From: SIG452 sp045540295
GTDB taxonomy: Bacteria > Bacillota > Clostridia > UMGS1840
Assembly (NCBI GenBank): GCA_045540295.1
Contig: JAZQGY010000024.1
Location: 1 to 46,884 of the forward strand
Length of the DNA: 46,884 bases
Direction: 5' to 3'
A model generated the notes under the pieces. The model worked only from the letters and a program-made list of their open reading frames with translations. It was not told the origin of the DNA and searched no databases. Below, one piece after another: positions 7,619-15,715 of the stretch. Every line of letters starts with the position of its first letter. The first letter of the stretch is position 1. The translations under genes were made by a program, and so were the position numbers.

Positions 7619-8587
7619 TTATTTTGATTTTGTTTCATAGATAGATTTTTCTAATAATTCCCGTATTTCCTCAGAAGACACGGTAACATCTGCACCCGGC
7701 ATGGAATCGGCAATCTGAGAAACCGTTCGTCCGCCAATTACCGGGAACACATCCACCTCAGAAATGGAACACAGTACACCGCAAACCGCAGATGCTACGC
7801 TGCAATGATGCTTTTTGGCAATGTTTTTAATCATTTCCAGCCGTCTTAAGTTTTCTTCACAGAAATACCGTTTCTTTGCTTTTTCCGACAATGCATCTTC
7901 CCCTTGCTCTGCCATTTTAGAGAAAAACCCCTTGGCCTGAGAAGAATAAGCGACCACAGGCATATTGTTCTGCCGATAAAAAGCAAATTCATGGGCATCC
8001 ATTCCCACAAGACCCCCTCGCTCACCCAAACAGTAAGCAGGATTAAACCGTATCTGACTTGCCGAAAAACCCATCAATTTGTTTTCTTTGGCATATTTAT
8101 TTGCCAAAAAAATTCTCTCGGAACGCCAATTAGATGCACCAAACTTTTTGATTTTTCCTTCTTGCACCAAGCGATTCATCAATTCAATGATTTCAGAAAC
8201 GGGTGTATTTTCATCATCACGGTGGAGCCAGTAAAACTCTATTTGAGAAACTCCCAAAGCATGCTGGCTTTTTTCTAAATCAGAACGAATCTCCGTCTCG
8301 TTAATACGAGGTAATTCTTTCAAATCGGGCTCATAATAACCGCCTTTGGTAGACACAAAGATATCAGCAGGTTTTCTGTCTTTTAGCCACTTTCCCACAA
8401 CCTTTTCCGCCTCACCGTTGGCATACAGACGAGCGGTATCAATATGTCTGCCGCCCAGTTCGTAATAGGCATCCATCATGGAAAAGGCTTCCGCCTCGGA
8501 AATAGTATCTCCAAAATAGGCAGTTCCCAGTAAAATTTTGGAGCTTTTTTTGCCAAATTCTATACCAAAACTATCTGAATATTTCAT
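7619..8587 (-). CDS. Aldo/keto reductase
   Basis: NAD(P)H-dependent carbonyl reductase with a TIM-barrel fold, 322 residues. The catalytic tetrad is visible: D50 and Y55 (HIDTARLYANGEAE), K81 (FVSTKGG) and H122 (WLHRDD). KKFGASNW and the C-terminal region near residue 290 fit the cofactor-binding part of the family. AGGAGA lies just before the ATG. It is likely co-transcribed with the upstream YitT-like gene and the downstream cupin. Substrate unknown. Confidence 0.92.
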   Translation of the reverse strand: MKYSDSFGIEFGKKSSKILLGTAYFGDTISEAEAFSMMDAYYELGGRHIDTARLYANGEAEKVVGKWLKDRKPADIFVSTKGGYYEPDLKELPRINETEIRSDLEKSQHALGVSQIEFYWLHRDDENTPVSEIIELMNRLVQEGKIKKFGASNWRSERIFLANKYAKENKLMGFSASQIRFNPAYCLGERGGLVGMDAHEFAFYRQNNMPVVAYSSQAKGFFSKMAEQGEDALSEKAKKRYFCEENLRRLEMIKNIAKKHHCSVASAVCGVLCSISEVDVFPVIGGRTVSQIADSMPGADVTVSSEEIRELLEKSIYETKSK

Positions 8588-8614
8588 GTTGTTCTCCTTT
8601 AGTTTTTGAAATCA

Positions 8615-9460
8615 TTACACGGCTCTAAAGCCTCTGCCGATAATTTCGCTACTGGTAGTCACGATAACAAAGGATGACGGGTCAATTTCTTTGATTTTCC
8701 GCCGTAATCTTACCGCCTCAGCACGCTTGCAAACGGTATGAATCATCACCTTCTCATCGTTGGTGAAGCCACCTACCGCATCACTGACCGTAACACCGTG
8801 ATGAAGCGTATCCATAATAAACTGAGAAATTTCATTTCCTTTGGTAGTAATCACCACAAAATACTTGCAGGTGTTTAAATTATCAATCACACTGTCCACT
8901 AAAAAGGCTTTGGCAAACAAACCAAGCACAGAGAACAATCCCGATTGCACACTAAACACAAAAAAGGAACTCATGGCAACCAAAAAGTCAACCGCCAACA
9001 GAGATTTTCCAACATCTAAATCGGTATATTTTTTTAAAATCAAGGCAGTAATATCCGTACCTCCCGAGGAGGCGTCACTATTAAAAATCATCGCTGAGCC
9101 GATAGCGGTCAAAAGCATGGCATAAACCAGTTCCAATAGCGGCTGATTGGTCAGCGGTGCAGATAGTGGCACAAATACTTCAAACAAATATGTAAGCGCC
9201 GAATAAAACATACTGCAGTAAATGGTTTTCACGCTGTTTTTCCAGCCTAAAAACAAAAATCCCAGTAACAGTAATCCAATATTTAAAATCCAAATCCATG
9301 CTGCAGGGCTGATGGGAAACAAATTCCCTAAAATGGTACCAATCCCTGTGACGCCGCCGGTTGCAAAACCGTTTGGAATTTTAAAGAAGTATACCCCCAC
9401 AGAAAGAAGCACACAACCGATATTCATATAGATAAAGTTTTTGAGCTTGTTTGTTTGCAT
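8615..9460 (-). CDS. YitT-family membrane protein (DUF161/DUF2179)
   Basis: Five or six hydrophobic segments are followed by a C-terminal DUF2179-type soluble domain (KGNEISQFIMDTLHHGVTV...). The membrane half carries the family signature ATGGVTGIG and, further on, SSGGTDI. The frame is open upstream to 9559, but the start is placed at 9460 because GGGAG lies 8 nt before that ATG and the extra 33 residues would overlap the promoter. The result is 281 aa, the family norm. Function of the family is not well established. First gene of its operon. Confidence 0.9.
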   Translation of the reverse strand: MQTNKLKNFIYMNIGCVLLSVGVYFFKIPNGFATGGVTGIGTILGNLFPISPAAWIWILNIGLLLLGFLFLGWKNSVKTIYCSMFYSALTYLFEVFVPLSAPLTNQPLLELVYAMLLTAIGSAMIFNSDASSGGTDITALILKKYTDLDVGKSLLAVDFLVAMSSFFVFSVQSGLFSVLGLFAKAFLVDSVIDNLNTCKYFVVITTKGNEISQFIMDTLHHGVTVSDAVGGFTNDEKVMIHTVCKRAEAVRLRRKIKEIDPSSFVIVTTSSEIIGRGFRAV

Positions 9461-9505
9461 AGGGCACTCCCTCTCTGCGTGGTGTGGTAAAAATATATTT
9501 TCTTT

Positions 9506-9534
9506 ATTATACCACTCTTTTTCCCAAAATGCAA
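9506..9534 (-). promoter_or_regulatory. Promoter of the yitT-like operon
   Basis: TTGCAT (9529-9534), 17-bp spacer, TATAAT (9506-9511) on the minus strand. Its -35 region and the hairpin upstream are duplicated at 11804-11878. Confidence 0.8.
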
Positions 9535-9580
9535 CAAAATACGAGCAAAAAGGGTTCAACCTTTTGGTTGAACCCTTTTT
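9526..9580. repeat. Terminator/promoter direct repeat, copy 1
   Basis: AAAATGCAACA, 10 unrelated bases, then a hairpin with arms AAAAAGGGTTCAACC and GGTTGAACCCTTTTT around TTTT (9547-9580). The same arrangement with identical spacing recurs at 11824-11878 and the 33-nt hairpin core is identical. On the minus strand the hairpin ends the island operon (9672-11681), and TTGCAT inside AAAATGCAACA is the -35 box of the yitT promoter. Confidence 0.9.
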
Positions 9581-9671
9581 ATGAATATGTTTTTTAATGT
9601 CATAGATAACATCGGCAAACTAATGTTTAAAAATAATAGTTTGATATGAATCACATGCCACTTTCATTGAT

Positions 9672-10136
9672 TTACCGTTTTCTATTCATCCAAAAATTGA
9701 TACCACCATTTAACACAATACCGATTATGGAACCTAACGGAAAATAAAACGCTCCATAAATGAGTGCATCAAAAGAATTCATTGGAGATGTTTTGATCAA
9801 TTCAAAGAAAAATTTATTCAAACCGGGAGCTATATACATCCCTAAAAACAAACCAACATATGTCACAATTGCGATAAAAAAGCACACGATATAATGGGTG
9901 ATTGATCGATATCTTAATAGAAAAATCGGAATTAATGCGGACAAAATAGTTCCAATCATTAGTGTTGTGAGGAATGATAGACCATTGATTACTTCCCTGG
10001 TTTCACTTTTATCAACAAAGTATTCTCCGCCTAAAATCCAATGGATGATATGGGTATATAACACATATACCAAAAATGTTAATAAACCATATACAAGACC
10101 ACATAAGATAGCTTTCTTAAATGAATTGATCTTCAT
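9672..10136 (-). CDS. Four-helix membrane protein of unknown function
   Basis: I do not recognise this 154-residue protein. It has four hydrophobic segments, a short extracytoplasmic-looking stretch with GGEYFVDKSE between the first two, and a basic C-terminus (WMNRKR). The start is set at 10136 because AAAGGAG lies 6-7 nt upstream; an in-frame ATG at 10166 has no binding site. It is the last gene of an AT-rich three-gene island. Confidence 0.7.
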   Translation of the reverse strand: MKINSFKKAILCGLVYGLLTFLVYVLYTHIIHWILGGEYFVDKSETREVINGLSFLTTLMIGTILSALIPIFLLRYRSITHYIVCFFIAIVTYVGLFLGMYIAPGLNKFFFELIKTSPMNSFDALIYGAFYFPLGSIIGIVLNGGINFWMNRKR

Positions 10137-10242
10137 ATTGTTACTCCTTTCAATCATATCCAACATTCCAGTATATAAAGACTGTATGATCTGGATGCCA
10201 AGTTTTTAATTGGATAGTTAATAACAAGACAGGGTTAAAAAT

Positions 10243-11022
10243 TTATTGTATTAATAACGAAATTGCACTTGCCCAATCCCCAAGCATTTTTTTGTTTGCT
10301 CTTTGTTTCAAAATTTCTTCTATTTTTTTAACAGTAATATCATCTGTTATATAATCTGGTTTGGTATATCCATGTTTAGATTCAGTCGTTGATTCAAATA
10401 CATCAATTTCTAAAACTGCAATTACTGTATTACCCTCAAATATCGGCAATGCAACCATTAATCTTAATGTTTCTGGGACAATGTCTTTATATTTATCATC
10501 ACCGTTTTCCCATTCATCGTATGTGAGCACTTTTAACAACTCTCTACCTTTTTTTATACAACGTTCTCCTACATCACCAAATTCGATTCCCATAATTTGA
10601 GATTTGGTAATGTTTTCATCAGTATTATATTGGTATTCAACTTTTCTAATCTTTTTTCTATAATCGCAAACTTGGACAATTGAACTCACATCAATTTGGT
10701 TGTCATATGCAGAAAAAATTGCTTTAGTCAAAGAAGAAAGTAACTTGTTTATAATCTCCTTTTTATTATTCTCAATATTATGAATTGATTTCTTAGTTAT
10801 GTAATTATCATACAGCAAAGATACCACAAAAATAATAATAGCAATTAAAAGTTCCCAAGTAAAGCCGGCTTTAAGAATGGCGTCAATCCACCCATTGCCT
10901 TTACTATATATATCTTCTATAACACAAAAATGCAGCCCACCAAAAAAAGTAATAAAGAAAGAGAAGACGGTATGCATAATTACATCTATTTTTATCAAAA
11001 ATTTATATATTTGTTTTTTCAT
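10243..11022 (-). CDS. Membrane protein with C-terminal GAF-like domain
   Basis: 259 residues. Two hydrophobic segments come first (about residues 10-30 and 50-72), then a short coiled stretch (NIENNKKEIINKLLSSL) and a soluble domain whose end, RLMVALPIFEGNTVIAVLEIDVFE, has the look of a GAF sensor domain. The start at 11022 is chosen because GGAGGG lies 10 nt upstream and it directly follows the HAD gene stop (5-nt gap, probable coupling). No catalytic output domain is visible, so it could be a sensor partnering with the HAD phosphatase or with the 4TM protein. The GAF call rests on pattern only. Confidence 0.6.
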   Translation of the reverse strand: MKKQIYKFLIKIDVIMHTVFSFFITFFGGLHFCVIEDIYSKGNGWIDAILKAGFTWELLIAIIIFVVSLLYDNYITKKSIHNIENNKKEIINKLLSSLTKAIFSAYDNQIDVSSIVQVCDYRKKIRKVEYQYNTDENITKSQIMGIEFGDVGERCIKKGRELLKVLTYDEWENGDDKYKDIVPETLRLMVALPIFEGNTVIAVLEIDVFESTTESKHGYTKPDYITDDITVKKIEEILKQRANKKMLGDWASAISLLIQ

Positions 11023-11027
11023 TTTTA

Positions 11028-11681
11028 TTATCCCTCCGATATCAATGGTATCAGTTGAGCAAGATTCGGTATGATTCCAACACAATTTTTTTCTAAAAAA
11101 TCATCCGCTTTAGTTACACCTGTTGTTACTGCACAAAAATCCACCTCTGCATTACAAGCAGTTTGATAATCTATTAAGCTATCTCCCACATATAAAACCG
11201 ATTTTCTTGTCACTTTTAAAGAATCAATCGCTTTAACAACTTGTTCTGATTCCGGCTTCTGTTGAGTTACATCATCCTCTCCAACAATAATATCTATATA
11301 TTCCAAAAAACCATATTGATCTGCTATTTTTTCAATGGTTTTATGATCTTTAGCAGAAACAATACCTACTCTCATCCCATTTTTTTTCAGACATTTCAGC
11401 ACAAATATGGTATCCTCAAACACTTGTACTTTAGATATCATTATTTTCTTTGAACTTTCCAAAAAATATTGTCTCAATTGTTCTAAAAAATCCTTTTCTT
11501 TTTTTCCAGTCAATAAAATAAACGATTCTTCCAATGTTAATCCAATAGTTTTTCTAATTTCACTTTCTGATGGAAAAGCCATATTTTTTTTATTCAAAGA
11601 ATAATATATGCTTTGCACTATTCCATCCGAAGAATCAACTAGCGTATAATCAAAATCAAATAATACTGTTGAGTAATTCAT
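11028..11681 (-). CDS. HAD-family hydrolase (phosphoglycolate-phosphatase-like)
   Basis: 217 residues with all HAD motifs: nucleophile D9 and D11 in LFDFDYTLVDSSDG, motif II serine in GIVSAKDHK, motif III lysine in the TQQKPESE segment, and motif IV GDSLIDYQTA. A helical cap domain lies between motifs I and II, as in Gph/PpaX phosphatases. Substrate unknown. It is the first gene of the AT-rich island, transcribed from TTGCAT-17-TAGAAT at 11804-11832. Confidence 0.87.
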   Translation of the reverse strand: MNYSTVLFDFDYTLVDSSDGIVQSIYYSLNKKNMAFPSESEIRKTIGLTLEESFILLTGKKEKDFLEQLRQYFLESSKKIMISKVQVFEDTIFVLKCLKKNGMRVGIVSAKDHKTIEKIADQYGFLEYIDIIVGEDDVTQQKPESEQVVKAIDSLKVTRKSVLYVGDSLIDYQTACNAEVDFCAVTTGVTKADDFLEKNCVGIIPNLAQLIPLISEG

Positions 11682-11803
11682 AAAACTCCTCCATTTTTAT
11701 ACAAAAAGTGTAATTTCGCTTAACCATTACTATAACAATTTTATAAAAGGTATGGGTCTCTTATAGATTCATGTCAGATCAGGATAAAAAATTGTTTTTC
11801 TTC

Positions 11804-11832
11804 ATTCTATCACACTATTCGAGAAAATGCAA
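11804..11832 (-). promoter_or_regulatory. Promoter of the AT-rich island operon
   Basis: TTGCAT (11827-11832), 17-bp spacer, TAGAAT (11804-11809), minus strand. It is paralogous to the yitT promoter at 9506-9534. The leader to the HAD gene is about 115 nt. Confidence 0.65.
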
Positions 11833-11878
11833 CACATCCAAAACAAAAAGGGTTCAACCTTTTGGTTGAACCCTTTTA
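11824..11878. repeat. Terminator/promoter direct repeat, copy 2
   Basis: Second copy of AAAATGCAACA-N10-hairpin (hairpin 11845-11878). On the minus strand the hairpin acts as a terminator for nifJ and the AAAATGCAACA segment supplies the -35 box of the island promoter. Confidence 0.9.
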
Positions 11879-11998
11879 AAATTTTAATCCGTCTGGCAGG
11901 CGCAGAGAAAACGATGCAGAATTAAGAAATCGAACCCGAAGCTGTACTTTGTGTACTGCGAGCGGTGAGATTCATTGATTCGGCGCGTTTTATCAAGC
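11879..11998. other. Unassigned GC-richer spacer after nifJ
   Basis: About 120 bp between the nifJ stop and the terminator, clearly richer in G+C than the island beside it. It contains no ORF. A small hairpin GCTGTAC / GTACTGC with loop TTTGT lies near 11940-11960, and GATTC occurs twice at about 11970-11980. I cannot name it; it may be a decayed repeat or a structured 3' UTR. Confidence 0.4.
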
Positions 11999-14900
11999 CT
12001 ACATTCCAGCTTTGTCCAGGTAAGACTGATATCTGTCTTTCGCTGCTTGTTCTGCTGCTTCAAACAGTTCTTTTGCTTCTTCAGGGAATGCTCTCTGCAG
12101 AGAAGTGTAACGAACTTCGGTCTGTAAGAATTCCTGGAAGGAAGCGGTGGGAGCTTTGGAATCTAAAGTGAAGGGGTTTTTGCCTTCATCTTTTAATGCG
12201 GGATTAAATCTGTATAAGTGCCAGTAGCCACATTCCACAGCTTTCTTTTCCTGCATCTGAGCACCGGATAAGCCGCCTTTGATACCGTGGTTGATACAAG
12301 GAGCGTATGCGATGATGATGGACGGACCTTTGTGCTGTTCAGCTTCTCTGAATGCTTTTAAGGTCTGAGCCTGGTTAGCACCCATAGCAACCTGAGCAAC
12401 ATATACATAGCCGTAGCTCATTGCAATCATACCTAAGTCTTTTTTCTTCACTTTTTTACCGGAAGCCGCGAACTGTGCAACTGCACCGATGGGGGTAGAT
12501 TTGGAAGCCTGTCCGCCGGTGTTGGAGTAAACTTCGGTATCGAATACTAATACGTTGATATCTTTGCCGGAAGCTAACACATGGTCTAAACCGCCGAAGC
12601 CGATATCGTATGCCCAACCGTCACCACCTAAGATCCACTGAGATCTCTTAATCAGGTCACGTTTGTTTTCTAAGATATATTTTTTGTTTTCGCAGTCGCA
12701 GTCACAAGCTTCTAAAGCAGCAACTAAAGCATCAGACAATGCTCTGGTGTTTTCACCGTCGTCAAAGCCTTCTACCCAAGCGGTAGCAGCAGCTTTCACA
12801 GCTTCGTCTTTTGCATTTGCGATGACGTCTTTTACTTTTTCTAAGATTGCAGCTCTTGCAGTTTCACAAGCGGTATACATACCGAAACCGAATTCTGCGT
12901 TATCTTCGAATAAGGAGTTTGCCCAAGCAGGACCCTGGCCCTTCTGGTTGGTGGTGTACGGCATAGCCGGAGCAGAACCTGCCCAGATGGAGGAACAACC
13001 GGTAGCGTTGGCAATCATCATTCTGTCACCGTACAGCTGAGTCATCAGTTTTGCATAGGGAGTTTCACCACAGCCTGCACAAGCACCGGAGAATTCCAGA
13101 TAAGGAACTTCGAACTGAGAACCTTTTACGGTATCTTTGTTCATGGGGTTTTTCTTTTCAGGCAGAGAGATTGCATAATCCCAGTTGGGAACTTCTACTG
13201 CAGTCTGAGTATCTAAGGGTTTCATAACCAGAGCTTTTTCTTTTGCAGGACAGGTCTTAGCACATACGCCACAACCGGTACAGTCTAAGGTGGTCACCTG
13301 CATTCTGTACTGATAGCTGTCGTAGGGTTTTAAGCCCTGTTTGGTAACGAAGCCTTCCGGAGCGTTTGCTTTTTCTTCTGCAGTCAGTAAGAACGGTCTG
13401 ATTGCAGCATGAGGACAAACGTAGGAACACTGGTTACACTGGATACAGTTTTCGGGAATCCAACAAGGAACGTCAACTGCGATACCACGTTTTTCATATT
13501 TGGAAGTACCCTGGGGGAAAGTACCGTCTTCAATGCCTTTGAATGCAGAAACGGGTAATTTGTCACCTTCTTGGTTGTTGATTACTTCCACAACATTTTT
13601 AACAAATGCAGGAGCATTGGATTCTTTGGTAGCGCTTACTTCGTCAACAGCGTTAGCCCATTCAGCAGGAACTACGATTTCTCTAACTTTTTCGACACCT
13701 GCGTCAACTGCAGCGTTGTTCATGTTAACGATATCGTCACCTTTTTTGCCGTAGGACTTTTTGATTGCTTCTTTCATATAGTTTACAGCATCGTTAATGT
13801 CCATAACGTTTGCTAACTTAAAGAAGCCAGCCTGCATGATGGTGTTGATTCTGCCGCCCAGACCGATTTCTTTTGCTAAAGAAACAGCGTCGATTACATA
13901 GAATTTAATCTTCTTCTGGGCTAAATGACGTTTTACGTTAGCAGGTAAGTTTGCCATAATTTCTTCATCGGTCCAGTGAGTGTTCAATAAGAAGGTACCG
14001 TTTTCTTTTACATCTGCCAACATATCGTACTGGCTGATATAAGAAGCTTTATGACAAGCTAAGAAGTCTGCTTTTTTGATTAAATAAGTGGAACGGATGG
14101 GAGTATGACCGAATCTTAAGTGAGAAACGGTGATACCGCCGGATTTTTTAGAGTCGTAGGAGAAGTATGCCTGTGCATACATATCGGTATGGTCACCGAT
14201 AATTTTGATGGAGTTTTTGTTTGCACCAACAGTACCGTCTGCACCTAAGCCCCAGAATTTACAGCTGATGGTTCCTTTGGGAGCAACATCAACAGGAGCT
14301 GCATCTGCCAGAGACAAATGGGTAACGTCATCGTTGATACCGATGGTGAAGTTGTTTTTGGGTTCAGCTTCGTTTAAGTTATCATAAACTGCAATAATCT
14401 GTTCCGGATAAGTGTCTTTGGAACCTAAACCGTATCTTCCGCCAACGATTACAGGTTTGTTTTCTACGCCGGAGTATGCAGCGCAAACATCCAGATATAA
14501 GGGTTCACCCAGTGCACCGGGTTCTTTGGTTCTGTCTAATACAGCGATTTTCTTAACGGTTGCAGGAATCGCACCTAAGAAATGTTTTACGGAGAAAGGT
14601 CTGTACAGACGAACTTTTAACATACCAACTTTTTCACCTTTAGCGGTTAAATAGTCGATAACTTCTTCAGCAGCGTCACATACGGAACCCATAGCGATGA
14701 TGATTCTTTCAGCATCAGCAGCACCGTAGTAGTTGAATAAGTCGTAGTTTCTGCCGGTTAATTTAGAAATTTCTTTCATATAGTTCTGGCAGATTTCGGG
14801 AACTGCATCATAGTAACTGTTACAAGCTTCTCTTGCCTGGAAGAAAATGTCGGGGTTCTGAGCGGTACCGCGAAGAACGGGAGCATCAGGATTCAAGCTT

Positions 14901-15517
14901 CTTGCTTTGAATTCTTTTACTGCTTCTAAATCGGTTAAGTTTTTCAGATCTTCGTAATCAATTACTTCGATTTTCTGAATTTCGTGAGAAGTTCTGAAAC
15001 CGTCGAAGAAATGCAGGAAGGGAACTCTGGATTTGATGGTGGTTAAGTGAGCAACACAACCTAAATCCATAACTTCCTGAACGCTGTTTGCAGCCAGCAT
15101 TGCAAAACCGGTCTGACGGCAAGCCATAACGTCGGAATGGTCACCGAAGATGGATAATGCATGAGAAGCTAATGCTCTTGCGGATACGTGGAATACGCAA
15201 GGCAGCAGTTCCCCTGCAATTTTATACATGTTGGGGATCATCAAAAGAAGACCCTGAGAAGCGGTGTAGGTGGTAGTTAAAGCACCTGCCTGCAAGGAAC
15301 CGTGAACAGTACCTGCAGCACCTGCTTCAGACTGAAGTTCAACAACTTTTACTTCGTTTCCGAAAATGTTTTTCTGACCTTTTGCAGACCACTGGTCAAC
15401 ATTTTCTGCCATCGGGGAGGACGGGGTAATCGGGTAAATACCTGCAACTTCGGTAAACGCATAAGAGGCGTATGCCGCAGCCTGGTTACCGTCCATGGTC
15501 ATCATTTTTTTTGCCAT
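11999..15517 (-). CDS. nifJ: Pyruvate:ferredoxin (flavodoxin) oxidoreductase, single-chain
   Basis: Oxidative decarboxylation of pyruvate to acetyl-CoA with ferredoxin reduction, the central step of clostridial fermentation. At 1172 residues it is full length. Domain order: N-terminal pyruvate-binding domain (GIYPITPSSPMAE), domain II, CoA-binding domain III, a 2[4Fe-4S] ferredoxin domain (CIQCNQCSYVCP and CTGCGVCAKTCP), then the TPP domain with CAGCGE cluster ligands, GGDGWAYDIGFGGLDHVL and DTEVYSNTGGQ. AAAGGAGACAAGTTACACT precedes the ATG. It is monocistronic, with its own promoter and a downstream terminator. Confidence 0.97.
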   Translation of the reverse strand: MAKKMMTMDGNQAAAYASYAFTEVAGIYPITPSSPMAENVDQWSAKGQKNIFGNEVKVVELQSEAGAAGTVHGSLQAGALTTTYTASQGLLLMIPNMYKIAGELLPCVFHVSARALASHALSIFGDHSDVMACRQTGFAMLAANSVQEVMDLGCVAHLTTIKSRVPFLHFFDGFRTSHEIQKIEVIDYEDLKNLTDLEAVKEFKARSLNPDAPVLRGTAQNPDIFFQAREACNSYYDAVPEICQNYMKEISKLTGRNYDLFNYYGAADAERIIIAMGSVCDAAEEVIDYLTAKGEKVGMLKVRLYRPFSVKHFLGAIPATVKKIAVLDRTKEPGALGEPLYLDVCAAYSGVENKPVIVGGRYGLGSKDTYPEQIIAVYDNLNEAEPKNNFTIGINDDVTHLSLADAAPVDVAPKGTISCKFWGLGADGTVGANKNSIKIIGDHTDMYAQAYFSYDSKKSGGITVSHLRFGHTPIRSTYLIKKADFLACHKASYISQYDMLADVKENGTFLLNTHWTDEEIMANLPANVKRHLAQKKIKFYVIDAVSLAKEIGLGGRINTIMQAGFFKLANVMDINDAVNYMKEAIKKSYGKKGDDIVNMNNAAVDAGVEKVREIVVPAEWANAVDEVSATKESNAPAFVKNVVEVINNQEGDKLPVSAFKGIEDGTFPQGTSKYEKRGIAVDVPCWIPENCIQCNQCSYVCPHAAIRPFLLTAEEKANAPEGFVTKQGLKPYDSYQYRMQVTTLDCTGCGVCAKTCPAKEKALVMKPLDTQTAVEVPNWDYAISLPEKKNPMNKDTVKGSQFEVPYLEFSGACAGCGETPYAKLMTQLYGDRMMIANATGCSSIWAGSAPAMPYTTNQKGQGPAWANSLFEDNAEFGFGMYTACETARAAILEKVKDVIANAKDEAVKAAATAWVEGFDDGENTRALSDALVAALEACDCDCENKKYILENKRDLIKRSQWILGGDGWAYDIGFGGLDHVLASGKDINVLVFDTEVYSNTGGQASKSTPIGAVAQFAASGKKVKKKDLGMIAMSYGYVYVAQVAMGANQAQTLKAFREAEQHKGPSIIIAYAPCINHGIKGGLSGAQMQEKKAVECGYWHLYRFNPALKDEGKNPFTLDSKAPTASFQEFLQTEVRYTSLQRAFPEEAKELFEAAEQAAKDRYQSYLDKAGM

Positions 15518-15628
15518 AGTGTAACTTGTCTCCTTTGTTCGTTTTTTGGAATCGATTCTCTTGCCTATTTAGCAAGGGGATACAATAGCAAAAAATCTAT
15601 TTGATATTTTTTTAACAATTCTGTATAG

Positions 15629-15644
15629 GCACCTATTGGCACCA
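15629..15644. promoter_or_regulatory. Candidate operator: GGCACC direct repeat at the nifJ start site
   Basis: GGCACC TATT GGCACC lies at the predicted transcription start. Two identical hexamers spaced one helical turn (10 bp) apart at +1 is a typical repressor position. No known regulator motif is recognised. Confidence 0.35.
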
Positions 15645-15650
15645 ACGCAT

Positions 15651-15679
15651 ATAATACCACTTTTCGACGAATTTGTCAA
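15651..15679 (-). promoter_or_regulatory. Promoter of nifJ
   Basis: TTGACA (15674-15679), 17-bp spacer, TATTAT (15651-15656) on the minus strand. Predicted start near 15644 gives a leader of about 125 nt. Confidence 0.85.
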
Positions 15680-15715
15680 TAGAAATCGGGATTTTTCCTT
15701 AGAAAAAAGTGAATG

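Noticed and set aside
9461..9559. Longer YitT-like protein starting at 9559
   Set aside because: It overlaps its own promoter; the ATG at 9460 has a good binding site.
11890..11998. tRNA remnant, because GGGTTCGA appears on the minus strand
   Set aside because: No matching acceptor stem or anticodon arm could be found around it.
12663..13040. Open frames antisense to nifJ and other long genes
   Set aside because: They have no binding sites or family features and mirror the codon pattern of the real genes on the opposite strand.
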